From the NCBI RefSeq assembly GCF_002943525.1, contig NZ_CP025394.1, positions 1,798,001 through 1,862,000 of the forward strand: a stretch of 64,000 bases of DNA, read 5' to 3'. The position numbers were made by a program, and so were the translations under genes. Numbering within the stretch: the stretch's first letter is position 1; every line of letters starts with the position of its first letter. This DNA comes from Kitasatospora sp. MMS16-BH015 (GTDB lineage Bacteria > Actinomycetota > Actinomycetes > Streptomycetales > Streptomycetaceae). The notes beneath the pieces are model-generated. The model searched no databases, was not told the DNA's origin, and saw nothing but the letters and a program-made list of their open reading frames with translations. This document shows, one piece after another, positions 20,850 to 30,071 of this stretch.

Positions 20850-22370
20850 ATGCCACGCGCACTCCACCGCCCCGCCGCCCGGCGCGCGGCGAAGCTCCTC
20901 CCACTGCTCTGTGCCGGCGCCCTGGCCGTCGGCGGCCTCAGCACGCTCGCCGTCTCCGCCCAGGCCGACACCGTCACCGGCAACCTGCTGGCCAACCCCG
21001 GCTTCGAGACCGGCTCGCTCGGCCCCTGGAGCTGCTCGGCCGGCACCGGCTCGGTGGTCAACTCCGGTGCGCACTCCGGCACGTACGCGCTGAAGGGGGC
21101 CGTGGGCAACAGCGACACCGCCCAGTGCACGCAGACGGTGGCCGTCCAGCCCAACACCAAGTACTCGCTGCAAGCCTGGGTCCAGGGCCCGTACGTCTAC
21201 CTCGGCGCCACCGGCGCCGGGGTCACCGACCCGGCGGTCTGGACCCCGGGCGGCGCCAACTGGCAGCAGCTGAGCACCAGTTTCACCACCGGCGCGAGCA
21301 CCACCAGCGTCAGCATCTACCTGCACGGCTGGTACGGCCAGGGCGCCTACCTCGCCGACGACGTGGTGCTCAGCGGCCCCGGCGGCACCCCCTCCAGCCC
21401 GCCGCCCACCTCGCCGTCGCCCTCCCCCACCCCCACCTCCTCGCCGACCTCCTCCCCCACCTCTTCGCCGACCCAGACCCCGCCGCCGAACGTGGGCATC
21501 CCGGTCGCGCCGTACGTGGACATGGGCGCCTGGCCGGTGCCGGTGCTCAAGGACATGGCCGCGGCCGGCAATCTGAAGTCCTTCACCCTCGCCTTCGTGA
21601 CGGCCGTGGGCTGCAAGGCCAGCTGGTTCAACGCCTATGACCCGCGCACGGGTTGGGCCAAGGACCAGATCGACGCGCTGCGCGCGGCGGGCGGGGACGT
21701 GAAGATCTCCTTCGGCGGCGAGGCCGGCACCGAGCTGGCCCAGGCCTGCACCGACGTGAACTCGCTGTTCGCCGAGTACGACGCGGTGGTCAACGCCTAC
21801 AACCTCAAGTATGTGGACTTCGACATCGAGGGCGCGGCCGTGGCCGACCACGCCGCCAACGACCGCCGCTCGGCCGCCCTGGCCAAGCTCCAGGCCGCCC
21901 ACCCCGGCCTCAAGGTCTCGCTCACCCTCCCCGTGCTGCCCGAGGGCCTGACCGCCGACGGCGTCTCCATCGTCCAGTCGGCCCGCGACGCCGGGGTGAA
22001 CGTGGACCTGGTCAACGTGATGGCGATGGACTACGGCCGCCCGAGCACCAACTACGGCGACGCGGCCGTCCAGGCGGCGCAGTCCACCCACGACCAGATC
22101 AAGGCGCTCTACCCGGCCAAGACCGACGCCCAGCTCTGGGCGATGACCGGGGTGACTCCGATGCTCGGCGAGAACGACGACCACCAGATCTACAACCAGG
22201 CCGCCGCCCGGCAGTTGGTCGCCTTCGCCCAGCAGCACCACCTCGGGGTGCTCGGCTTCTGGGAGGAGAGCCGGGACGCCAACGCCTGCACCGGCGCCCT
22301 GTTCAAGTGCACCAACATCCCGCAGCAGCCCTACGAGTTCTCGAAGATCTTCTCGCAGTACACCGGCTGA
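20850..22370 (+). CDS. Secreted chitinase, glycoside hydrolase family 18 with carbohydrate-binding module
   Basis: The 506-residue enzyme has a basic N-terminus and Sec signal peptide ending near AQA (residue 39). A beta-sandwich binding module occupies residues about 41-175 (NLLANPGFETGSLGPWSC). A Pro/Ser/Thr linker follows (about 180-213), then the GH18 barrel from about 217. The catalytic DxDxE motif is VDFDIEG, with the acid/base glutamate at about 327, and FGGEAG and NVMAMDYG are conserved barrel strands. It degrades extracellular chitin. The first in-frame ATG 57 bp upstream has no ribosome site, so 20850 was used. Confidence 0.93.
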   Translation: MPRALHRPAARRAAKLLPLLCAGALAVGGLSTLAVSAQADTVTGNLLANPGFETGSLGPWSCSAGTGSVVNSGAHSGTYALKGAVGNSDTAQCTQTVAVQPNTKYSLQAWVQGPYVYLGATGAGVTDPAVWTPGGANWQQLSTSFTTGASTTSVSIYLHGWYGQGAYLADDVVLSGPGGTPSSPPPTSPSPSPTPTSSPTSSPTSSPTQTPPPNVGIPVAPYVDMGAWPVPVLKDMAAAGNLKSFTLAFVTAVGCKASWFNAYDPRTGWAKDQIDALRAAGGDVKISFGGEAGTELAQACTDVNSLFAEYDAVVNAYNLKYVDFDIEGAAVADHAANDRRSAALAKLQAAHPGLKVSLTLPVLPEGLTADGVSIVQSARDAGVNVDLVNVMAMDYGRPSTNYGDAAVQAAQSTHDQIKALYPAKTDAQLWAMTGVTPMLGENDDHQIYNQAAARQLVAFAQQHHLGVLGFWEESRDANACTGALFKCTNIPQQPYEFSKIFSQYTG

Positions 22371-22391
22371 CGATCCGCCAGACCCGCGTGC

Positions 22392-22426
22392 GGCCGGGCC
22401 GCCCCCGCTCGGAGGGCGGCCCGGCC
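22392..22426. terminator. Strong bidirectional hairpin between chitinase and esterase genes
   Basis: Perfect 13-bp arms (GGCCGGGCCGCCC and its complement) flank a 9-nt loop. The hairpin lies 21 bp past the chitinase stop and 15 bp from the end of the convergent esterase gene. It probably terminates both transcripts. Confidence 0.8.
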
Positions 22427-22441
22427 TGCTCACTGCTTCGC

Positions 22442-24088
22442 TCAGACCGGCCTGGGCACCCAGCCCGCCGTGTCCCAGGCACGCAGTTGGGCGGCCTTCG
22501 GGGTGACCGCGAGCCGGGCCACGGCCGGGCCGCCGAGCACCAGGGTGCTGGCGGTGTCCGGGGCGAAGACCGGCAGCGCGGGGGCGTTCGGGCTGGTCGG
22601 CGCCGAGCCGTGCGCGAAGCTGGCGACCAGATCGCCGAAGGTGTCGGAGACCTGCTGCTCCAGCGGGCCGTTGCCGAACTCCGGGGCGTTGGACGGAATT
22701 CCGTTGGTCCCGAACAGGAACGGCGAGGTCGACTCGTGCGGCGAGCCGAACCAGGGCGCCCGCACCGGGTGGGCGAACTCCATCCGGTACTGCCGGGACG
22801 GGCACTGGGCCGCCCGCCGCTCGGCCAGCCGGACGATCTGGTAGCGGAGCAGGCCGTCCCCGTAGATCTCGGTGAGCACGGACAGCGGGTCGGTCGGCCG
22901 GCCCTCGGCCACGGCCGCCGCGCGGTAGGCGGTGATCAGGCTGTCGGCCAGCCCGGCGGGCACCTGGTCGGTGCCCTTGAGCAGGTAGGTGCCCACCACG
23001 GTGCGGAGTTCCTCGTCCGTGGTCGGGGTCGGCAGCGGCGACGGTGAGCCCGGACCGGTGAAGAACGAGCCCTCGGTGGCGGTGTTGACCGAGAGGACCG
23101 GCAGCCCGGGATCGGCCGACTGCCAGTCCTCGCCGCTCATCCAGTAACCGTCCACGACCGGGCCCCGGTACTCGCGGCCGCTCGCCAGCTGCCGGGTCGC
23201 CGGGGCGCCGGCGAACAGGCCGTCGAAGGTGTCGCGCAGCGTGGTCGCGGGCACCGCGCGCAGGCCGGCCACGGTGGTGCCGAGCTTGCCGGCGGTGAGT
23301 TCGAGCGCGGACCGGGCGTCCGCCGGGGTCAGGCCGACGGCCGGGGCCCAGACGTGCGCGGCGCTGATCGGCACGATCCGGCGGATCAGCGGGCGGGTCT
23401 CCGGGTGCAGGGCCAGCTGCCAGGTGCTGGAGCCGCCGGCCGAGGTGCCGCAGAGCGTGATGTTGTCCGGGTCGCCGCCGAAGGCCGCCGCGTTCCGGGA
23501 GACCCAGCGCAGCAGCGCCGCCTGGTCCTGGAGGCCCCAGTTGGCGGCGTAGCCGGTCCGCCAGTCGGTCAGGTCCTCGTGCAGCCCGAACCCGAAGACG
23601 CCCAGCCGGTAGTTGAAGGTCACCACCACCAGGTCGCCCCGGGCGGCGAGCTTCGAGCCGTCGTAGACCGGCATGCTCGCGGCGCCCAACTTCCAGCCGC
23701 CGCCGTGGATGTAGACCAGCACCGGTCGCCGGCCGTCGGTGCTCGGCGTCCACACGTTCGCGTAGAGCGAGTCCTCGCTGCTGCCGGGCAGCACCGACTG
23801 GAGCGAGGGCGCACCGAACGCGGTGGCGTCCCGCACCCCGTCCCAGCCGGCCGGCGGACGCGGCGAGGAGAACCGCAGCGCGCCGGTGGGCGGCGCCGCG
23901 TACGGCACCCCCTTGAACACGGCGAACCCGTCCCCCTGACTCCCCCGTACCCACCCCGCCGTGGTCCTCGCCTGCGGCGCCGCCGGGGCATCCGCCCCGT
24001 ACGCCGTCCTAGGCCGCATCGCGACGGCCGCCGCAGCCGCCGCCGAACCCGTCAGGAACAGTCTCCGGCCCATCGTTGCAGGTCGCAT
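22442..24088 (-). CDS. Secreted type-B carboxylesterase (Tat signal)
   Basis: The 548-residue alpha/beta-hydrolase belongs to the carboxylesterase/cholinesterase family. The N-terminus has a twin-arginine pattern GRRLFLTGSAAAAAA, so it is likely exported folded. The family fingerprints are FKGVPYAAPPTG, the oxyanion loop YIHGGGW, and the nucleophile elbow, here GTSAGG instead of the usual GESAG. The region LYANVWTPS is also typical. The substrate is an ester or lipid outside the cell but cannot be named. The gene converges with the chitinase and is separated from it by a strong terminator. Confidence 0.88.
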   Translation of the reverse strand: MRPATMGRRLFLTGSAAAAAAVAMRPRTAYGADAPAAPQARTTAGWVRGSQGDGFAVFKGVPYAAPPTGALRFSSPRPPAGWDGVRDATAFGAPSLQSVLPGSSEDSLYANVWTPSTDGRRPVLVYIHGGGWKLGAASMPVYDGSKLAARGDLVVVTFNYRLGVFGFGLHEDLTDWRTGYAANWGLQDQAALLRWVSRNAAAFGGDPDNITLCGTSAGGSSTWQLALHPETRPLIRRIVPISAAHVWAPAVGLTPADARSALELTAGKLGTTVAGLRAVPATTLRDTFDGLFAGAPATRQLASGREYRGPVVDGYWMSGEDWQSADPGLPVLSVNTATEGSFFTGPGSPSPLPTPTTDEELRTVVGTYLLKGTDQVPAGLADSLITAYRAAAVAEGRPTDPLSVLTEIYGDGLLRYQIVRLAERRAAQCPSRQYRMEFAHPVRAPWFGSPHESTSPFLFGTNGIPSNAPEFGNGPLEQQVSDTFGDLVASFAHGSAPTSPNAPALPVFAPDTASTLVLGGPAVARLAVTPKAAQLRAWDTAGWVPRPV

Positions 24089-24218
24089 GCACAGAACTCC
24101 TTGGCCTCACCCGGGCATTGCTCTCCCGCCGAGTCTCTGTGCCCACCCGCACCTCCCACACCACCCTTCCCCCTACTCCGTCACCTCCCCGGACCGGCCG
24201 GGCCACCCGGGCTGCTCC

Positions 24219-24704
24219 TCACCAAGGCGTCACCCGTGGGCGGCGGTTCCAGCGCTCCGACGGGGTACGGCCGGCCGGCGGCCGGACCCAAGGGCGCAGG
24301 GTGCCCTCCGGGTCCGGGACGGTGTTGGCTTCGAAGAGGGCGTCGAGCTGGTCGAGGAGCCGGCCGATCGGCCGCCCCGTCTCCTCGGGGAGCGCGGCAA
24401 CCACCTCGTCGAGCAGGTCGCGATCCTCCAGAACGTTCGGGTAGGCACTGATCGAGAAGCTGCCGTCCGGGGGCCAGCCTGACTCCATCCGCCGGACGAA
24501 GTCCTCCCAGTCGGACAGCAGACGCCGCACCGAGTGCACCGGCTCGGTCACCCTGCCGCGCAGCGCCGGCGTCTGCCGAAGCTCCGTCTCCAGCCTCGCC
24601 GCGTCCCAGCGCGCCACCGCCTCCCGGCCACGGTCGTCCAGGGCGGACGACCAGGCCTCGGTCAGGGGTGCACCACTCGCGGTCTTCTTGTCCTCGTCAC
24701 TCAT
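24219..24704 (-). CDS. Probable immunity protein for the RHS toxin
   Basis: This 161-residue acidic, mostly helical soluble protein has no signal peptide, and I do not recognise its family. Its start codon lies inside the last codons of the RHS gene (8-bp overlap), so it is translated together with it. Small acidic ORFs directly after polymorphic-toxin genes are usually the cognate immunity proteins. That is the basis of the call. A stretch near the C-terminus ([16 protein letters not shown]) is basic and proline-rich. Confidence 0.6.
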   Translation of the reverse strand: MSDEDKKTASGAPLTEAWSSALDDRGREAVARWDAARLETELRQTPALRGRVTEPVHSVRRLLSDWEDFVRRMESGWPPDGSFSISAYPNVLEDRDLLDEVVAALPEETGRPIGRLLDQLDALFEANTVPDPEGTLRPWVRPPAGRTPSERWNRRPRVTPW

Positions 24705-27700
24705 TGATCTGTTCCCAGAAGTAGTCTTCGCCTCGGCTCGGTTGCATGAACGTACCGGTGTTTCCCTCGCGGATCACCATCGTGCCGGTGCTGTCGTCCC
24801 ACCAGGCCCAGCGCGGCGTGCCGCCAGGGGTGTCGCGCATCTTGTACCCCGGCGACCGGCTCATCACGTCCTCCAGGTGCTCGGCGACATCCAGGTCGTC
24901 CACGCCGGGGATGCTGCGTTGCGTCGCGTGGGCCGCGATGTTGTCGGCCGCGTAGCCGGCATTCGCCTGGCTCGCCGGATCCGCCGATCCCTTCTTGACC
25001 GCGGGCGGCTTCTGCTCCTCCTCCGGGTGCGGGGAGAGTCCCAGCGGGTCGGCCCACCGATGCGGGTTGAGCACGTAGGTGTCGGGGTTGGACGCCGGTG
25101 CGAGCCCCAGGGGATCGGTCGAGGTGTACCGACCGGTCTCGGGGTCGTAGTAGCGCTGGTGGTTGTAGTGGAGCCGGGTCTCGGGATCGAAGTACTGGCC
25201 GGGGAAGCGCAGCGGCGTGTAGGCGGTGCTCTCACGCGGCCAACTGGTCTGCCCCCAAAGGCTGGGGGTGGCCCGCCAGGCGACGGTGCGGCTCGCGGAG
25301 TCGACCAGCTCGGTGGGGGTTCCGATGAGGTCGGTGACGATCGCGAAGAAGCGCCGATCGATCTGCGCTCGGTCGCTGCCCTTCGGGCCCGTGGTGATCA
25401 TCGTCTCGGTCTGGGTCAGCGGACGTAGGCCGTCGTGCTCCCAGGTGAGGGTGTGCGGGCCGGGCAGGTACGGAGCACGGGTGGTCTGCTCCGCCAACCC
25501 GGCGCCGTCCCAGGAGAACTCGGTCTGTTCTGCTACCGTCACGCCGTCCGCGCCGAGCCGCTGCTTTGCGATCCGTCGGCCGAGGGGGTCGTAGCGGTAC
25601 TGCCAGCGGGTGCCGTCAGGAGTGATGACGTGGGTGAGACGGTCCTCGGCGTCCCAGGTGTAGCGCCAGGTGTCGGGCTTCTTGGAGAGCCGGGTGACCT
25701 GACGCAGGACCACGCGTCCGGCAGCGTCGTACTCGTAGCGGACCCGCCCCGCACCCACCAGCCGGGTGCCCACGTAGGTCCGACTCCCGAGGGCTGCCTT
25801 CGACGGACCGGTGGCGGGCCAGTCGGCCGCCGTCGGGTTTCCCGCACGGTCGTACGCGTAGGTCTCGCTCCAGTGGGCGCCACGTACGGCGGTCACCCGA
25901 CCGACCGGATCGAGCTCGAACTCGCGCGACCCACTGAGCAGGTCGGTCACCCCGACGAGGTACCCGTCCTCGCGGTACCGGTAGCTTCGCTCCTGGAGCA
26001 CGTGCTGCCCCGAATCGGACCGGCCGCTCAGCATCTGTCGGGTCAGCCGGTCGTGCTGCCATGTGCTGGCCAGGGTCAGTCCGTCGTCGATCGCCCTCAG
26101 CTGCTCCCGGCCGGTGGCATCACGGGTGAAATCGATCCGACCGCCTGGAGTCACCAGGGAGGCGGGGCGCCCGGACGGGTCCAAGGCCCACTCACTCAGA
26201 TGGCCTGAGGGGGTGACCCGTCCGGTGCGGCGGCCCAGGGCGTCCCGCCGGTGCGCGACGGTCCGGCCGTTGACGGTCTCGGCGATCAGGTTGCCTAGGG
26301 CGTCCACGGTGCGCTGCAGGTCGGCGTCCGGGTTGGTGGCCCGGGTCAGCCACCCTGCCGGGTCGTACTCGTACCGGGTGACCTTCCCGGCGGCGTCCTT
26401 GGCAGCCAGGCGGCCGAGCAGGTCGTACCGGTAGCTGGTCACCTGCCCGAGCGGGTCGGTGACCTCCGTGATCCGGCCGATCGCATCCCGCCGATAGGTG
26501 GTCCGCCGCCCCTCGAAATCGGTCTCGGCGGTCAGCCTGCCCACGGCATCGTGTGTGTAGCTCCACTGCTGACCGTTCGCGTCGGTGACCGCCACCAACC
26601 GCATGTCGGCATCGTGGGCGAACGAGATCCGGGCGAGGTCCGGGGTGGTCTTGGCGACGAGCGTCTCGAAGTGGGTGTACTCGTACGTGGTGGTCAGGCC
26701 GAGCTGGTCGGTGCGGGTGAGGCAGTTCCCCTCGCCGTCGTAGGTCCAGCTCTCGGTCGCGCCGGCGGCGGTCGTCCGCGAGGCGAGGCGACCCTCGATC
26801 GTCCAGGTCAGCCGAGTGGTACCGCCGAGCGGGTCGGTGACGGCGGTGGTGCGGCCGAAGGCGTCGCGTTCGTAACATGTGGTCGCGCCGGTCGGGTCGG
26901 TCGTCTCCACCGGGAGGCCGGCCGGGTTGCAGCGGAGCAGTCTCGTGTTCCCGAGGGCGTCGGTGACGGTGGCGAGGTGGCCGTGGTCGTCGTAGGTGTA
27001 GCGGGTCGTGACACCGAGGGGGTTGGTGAGGCTGGTGCGCAGACCGTTCTCGTCGTAGGTGTGCCGCCAGGTGGCGCCGCCGGGTTCGGTGATCTCGGTG
27101 GGCAGGCTGAGGTGATCGGTGTAGGCGGCGGTGGTCCGTTCGCCGTCGGGGCGGGTGATGGTGATCAGGTCGCCGGCGCCGTCGTAGGTGTAGCGGGTGG
27201 TGCGGCCGAGGGGGTCGGTCTCGCTCAACAGGCGGTCGTAGTCGTCGCGTTCGTAGCTGGTGGTGTGACCCAAGGCGTCGGTGACGGCGGTGACTTGGGC
27301 GTGGTGGTTGATCAGGTAGGTGGTGGTGTGGCCGAGGGCGTTGGTCTCGGTGTGGGTGCGCAGGCCGGTCGACGGGTCGGGGTCGGCGTAGGTGAAGGTG
27401 AAGCGGAGGGCGCCGGTGGTGCCGCCTTCGTCGGTGACGCGGTCGAAGGGGTCGTAGGTGTACCGGTACTGGGAGTTGTTGCGGTCGGTCCAGGAGAGGA
27501 TGCGGCCTGCGGTGTCGTTGGCGAAGCGCATGGGCTTGCCGGAGGAGTTGTAGACGGCGGTGAGGTGGCCGTCGGTGTAGCCGTAGCGCATGAGCATCAC
27601 GTCGCCGTCGGGGGTGGCCAGGCGGAGGGCGGTGATGCGGGTGTGTTCGACGGTGACGTTCAGGCGGTAGCCGCCGGAGTGGGTGATGGCGAGTGGGATG

Positions 27701-28455
27701 CCGTCGGGGTCGTAGGTGAGGGTGTAGTGGCGGCCGTGGCGGTCGCGGACGGTGGTGAGGAGGGCCTCGGTGCCGTCGGGGGTGGGGGTGAATTCCTTGA
27801 CCAGGCCGGTGGCGGGGTCGGTGACGGTGAACGTGTCGTCGGTGCGGTCGAGTTGGTGGCGGGAGCCGGCCGAGGCGAGGACCGGGTCGCCGGGTTCGGG
27901 GTGGGGGTAGGCCTGGGTGATGCGGTCGGGGCGGATGTGGACGACGCCGGCCTCGTCGAGTTCGAGGCGTTCGTCGAAGGGGCAGAGCCATTTGGTGCCC
28001 ATCCAGCGGCCGGTGCGCAGGCCGGATTCGAAGCTGCGGGTGAAGTGGAGCGGCAGCGAGCCGGGCAGTGAGGCGTCGGTCTGGTCGATGAACATCCGGC
28101 CGGTGGCGATGTCGACGGGCTCGCCGGGGCATTTGCGGGAGGTGTGGTCGCGGCCCTCGGTGCGGGGGTCCTTGACCTGGTCGCGGCCGCGGCCCTTGGG
28201 GTGGTCGTGGCCACCACCAGGTCGGCCGCCACCGCCCGAGCGGGGGTGGGGGACGCCCTTGGTGTCGTGTTCGAAGGTCTTGGCGAGGTCCTTGGCGTGT
28301 TTCTCCTCGACCTCGCGGACGTTGGCGGCGACCTTCTTCAGGTTCTGGCCGGCGGAGTGGTAGAGGTCCTTGACGGCCTTGCCGGCGTCCTTGGCGATGG
28401 CCGTGCCGATCTTCTCCGCCGCGTGTTCCAGCGCGCGCACGATCTGATTGCTCAC
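24697..28455 (-). CDS. RHS-repeat polymorphic toxin
   Basis: The 1,252-residue protein has an N-terminal helical segment rich in Lys/Ala/Glu (about 1-65), a Gly/His/Arg-rich linker, and a DUF6531-type entry motif PVDIATGRMF at about 113. A long array of YD repeats of the form YTYDxxGRLxxxTDPLG follows. The RHS core ends at RYTSTDPLGLAP, and a final 110-residue tail after DPLGLSP is the likely toxin. The tail ends TGTFMQPSRGEDYFWEQINE; I do not recognise a nuclease or deaminase motif with confidence. The start at GTG 28455 has a GGGGGTGAG ribosome site; the frame is open 20 codons further. No Sec signal is seen. Confidence 0.88.
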   Translation of the reverse strand: MSNQIVRALEHAAEKIGTAIAKDAGKAVKDLYHSAGQNLKKVAANVREVEEKHAKDLAKTFEHDTKGVPHPRSGGGGRPGGGHDHPKGRGRDQVKDPRTEGRDHTSRKCPGEPVDIATGRMFIDQTDASLPGSLPLHFTRSFESGLRTGRWMGTKWLCPFDERLELDEAGVVHIRPDRITQAYPHPEPGDPVLASAGSRHQLDRTDDTFTVTDPATGLVKEFTPTPDGTEALLTTVRDRHGRHYTLTYDPDGIPLAITHSGGYRLNVTVEHTRITALRLATPDGDVMLMRYGYTDGHLTAVYNSSGKPMRFANDTAGRILSWTDRNNSQYRYTYDPFDRVTDEGGTTGALRFTFTYADPDPSTGLRTHTETNALGHTTTYLINHHAQVTAVTDALGHTTSYERDDYDRLLSETDPLGRTTRYTYDGAGDLITITRPDGERTTAAYTDHLSLPTEITEPGGATWRHTYDENGLRTSLTNPLGVTTRYTYDDHGHLATVTDALGNTRLLRCNPAGLPVETTDPTGATTCYERDAFGRTTAVTDPLGGTTRLTWTIEGRLASRTTAAGATESWTYDGEGNCLTRTDQLGLTTTYEYTHFETLVAKTTPDLARISFAHDADMRLVAVTDANGQQWSYTHDAVGRLTAETDFEGRRTTYRRDAIGRITEVTDPLGQVTSYRYDLLGRLAAKDAAGKVTRYEYDPAGWLTRATNPDADLQRTVDALGNLIAETVNGRTVAHRRDALGRRTGRVTPSGHLSEWALDPSGRPASLVTPGGRIDFTRDATGREQLRAIDDGLTLASTWQHDRLTRQMLSGRSDSGQHVLQERSYRYREDGYLVGVTDLLSGSREFELDPVGRVTAVRGAHWSETYAYDRAGNPTAADWPATGPSKAALGSRTYVGTRLVGAGRVRYEYDAAGRVVLRQVTRLSKKPDTWRYTWDAEDRLTHVITPDGTRWQYRYDPLGRRIAKQRLGADGVTVAEQTEFSWDGAGLAEQTTRAPYLPGPHTLTWEHDGLRPLTQTETMITTGPKGSDRAQIDRRFFAIVTDLIGTPTELVDSASRTVAWRATPSLWGQTSWPRESTAYTPLRFPGQYFDPETRLHYNHQRYYDPETGRYTSTDPLGLAPASNPDTYVLNPHRWADPLGLSPHPEEEQKPPAVKKGSADPASQANAGYAADNIAAHATQRSIPGVDDLDVAEHLEDVMSRSPGYKMRDTPGGTPRWAWWDDSTGTMVIREGNTGTFMQPSRGEDYFWEQINE

Positions 28456-28642
28456 TCGCAGCTCACCCCCGAGAGCGTACGTGTGGTGGGCGCAGCGAAC
28501 TCCGTTGGAGATCACGACGCTTGGGCGTACCGACGGTAGCCCATGGGAGACGGCGAAGCGACCGGCGGGGGCGGGTTAATCGGATGCCCGGGGTGGCCGG
28601 GCGGCGCTAGGGTGCCGGGAAAACGGCTGCTGAGGAGGGAAG

Positions 28643-30052
28643 ATGCACGGGTACGCCCCTGCCACCGAGGAGGATCTGGCCGCGTACGAGGCGATCGTCG
28701 CGCGGCTGCGGCGGCTGCCCGCCGACCGGCCCGTGCGGATGCGGGCGGAGAAGCTGGCCGAGGTGTTCGTCCGGGAGGGGCGGCGTCGGCGGCGCGGGCT
28801 CGGCCGGGCCGAGATGGCCCGGCAGGACGCGGAGTTGGCCGCCACCACCGTGACCGGGGCCACGGACCGCCGGGAGGACGCACCGCTCGCCCTGCCGACG
28901 AATCCGAGCGGCCCGACCGGTCTGACCGGTCTGACCGGCCCGACCGAGGGCGGCCTCGGGACCTATCAGCGTGCTCACAACTGCTATGTCTGCAAGCAGA
29001 GTTACCGTCAGGTCGATGCGTTCTACCATCAGCTCTGCCCGGCCTGCGCCGCCGTCAACTCCGCACACTGCGCCCTCTCCACCGACCTGCGCGGGCGTCG
29101 CGCGCTACTCACCGGCGGCCGGGTGAAGATCGGCTTCCAGCTGGCCCTGATGCTGCTGCGCGACGGCGCCGAACTGACCGTCACCAGCCGCTTTCCGCAG
29201 GACACCCTGCGCCGGTTCCGCGCCGACCCGGGCAGCGGCGCCTGGCTGGACCGCCTCTCGGTGGTCGGCATCGACCTGCGCGACCCGCGCCAGGTGATCG
29301 GGCTCTGCGACCGGCTCCTCGCCGAGGGCCGGCCGCTGGACATCCTGATCAACAACGCCGCGCAGACCGTCCGCCGCCCACCGGAGGCGTACGCGCTGCT
29401 CGCCGCCGGCGAGCGCGGCGCCCTGGAGGCCGGTCGGGTCGAGGACGGTCGGGTCGAGGCCGGCCGGGTCGAGCTCGCCCCCGGGTTCCGTTCGCCGGGC
29501 ACCGAACTCAGCCTGCCCGCACTGCACTTGGCACCGGACGAGGCCGGGCTGCTGCCCGACACCGCACCGCGCAACTCCTGGTCGGCCCGGCTCGGTGAGC
29601 TGGACCCGGTGGAGCTGCTGGAGACCCAGCTGGTCAACTCGGTGGCCCCGGCGCTGCTCTGCGACCGGCTGCTGCCCCTGCTCCTGCAGGGCGAGCCGGA
29701 TCACCACCGCTACATCGTCAACGTCACCGCCGTCGAGGGCCGCTTCGCCGTCCGCAACAAGACCGGCGGGCACCCGCACACCAACATGGCCAAGGCCGCG
29801 CTCAACATGCTCACCCGCACCAGCGCCGCCGAACTCACCACCCGGGGTGTCCAGATGTGCGCCGTGGACACCGGCTGGATCACCGACGAGAACCCGGCCC
29901 CGCGCAAGGCCCGGATCGCGGCACGCGGATTCCGGCCGCCGCTGGACGTGGTGGACGGCGCCGCCCGGATCTACCACCCGATCGTCGCGGGCGAGGCCGG
30001 GGCTCCGTTCGCCGGGGTGTTCCTGAAGGACTATCGGCCCGCCGACTGGTGA
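28643..30052 (+). CDS. Zinc-ribbon protein fused to an atypical short-chain dehydrogenase
   Basis: The 469-residue protein has a basic helical N-terminus (1-65). A four-cysteine zinc-ribbon-like knuckle follows (C114-x2-C117, C132-x2-C135), then an SDR-like domain from about 150. The dinucleotide loop is TGGRVKIG rather than TGxxxGxG, and NNAAQ is at about 237-241. The catalytic YxxxK is replaced by TNMAK (380-384), so the usual tyrosine is missing while the lysine remains. An acidic insertion of about 40 residues contains the repeat GRVE. I recall the HPHTNMAKAALNM block from other SDR-like proteins. The reaction is unknown and may not be a redox reaction. Confidence 0.75.
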   Translation: MHGYAPATEEDLAAYEAIVARLRRLPADRPVRMRAEKLAEVFVREGRRRRRGLGRAEMARQDAELAATTVTGATDRREDAPLALPTNPSGPTGLTGLTGPTEGGLGTYQRAHNCYVCKQSYRQVDAFYHQLCPACAAVNSAHCALSTDLRGRRALLTGGRVKIGFQLALMLLRDGAELTVTSRFPQDTLRRFRADPGSGAWLDRLSVVGIDLRDPRQVIGLCDRLLAEGRPLDILINNAAQTVRRPPEAYALLAAGERGALEAGRVEDGRVEAGRVELAPGFRSPGTELSLPALHLAPDEAGLLPDTAPRNSWSARLGELDPVELLETQLVNSVAPALLCDRLLPLLLQGEPDHHRYIVNVTAVEGRFAVRNKTGGHPHTNMAKAALNMLTRTSAAELTTRGVQMCAVDTGWITDENPAPRKARIAARGFRPPLDVVDGAARIYHPIVAGEAGAPFAGVFLKDYRPADW

Positions 30053-30071
30053 CGGCGACTAGGATCACCGA

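Noticed and set aside
20787..23954. 1,055-codon minus-strand ORF opposite the chitinase and across the esterase
   Set aside because: It runs antisense to the chitinase and out of frame with the esterase. Its composition is Arg/Gly/Pro-rich without motifs, whereas both overlapping genes have intact catalytic signatures.
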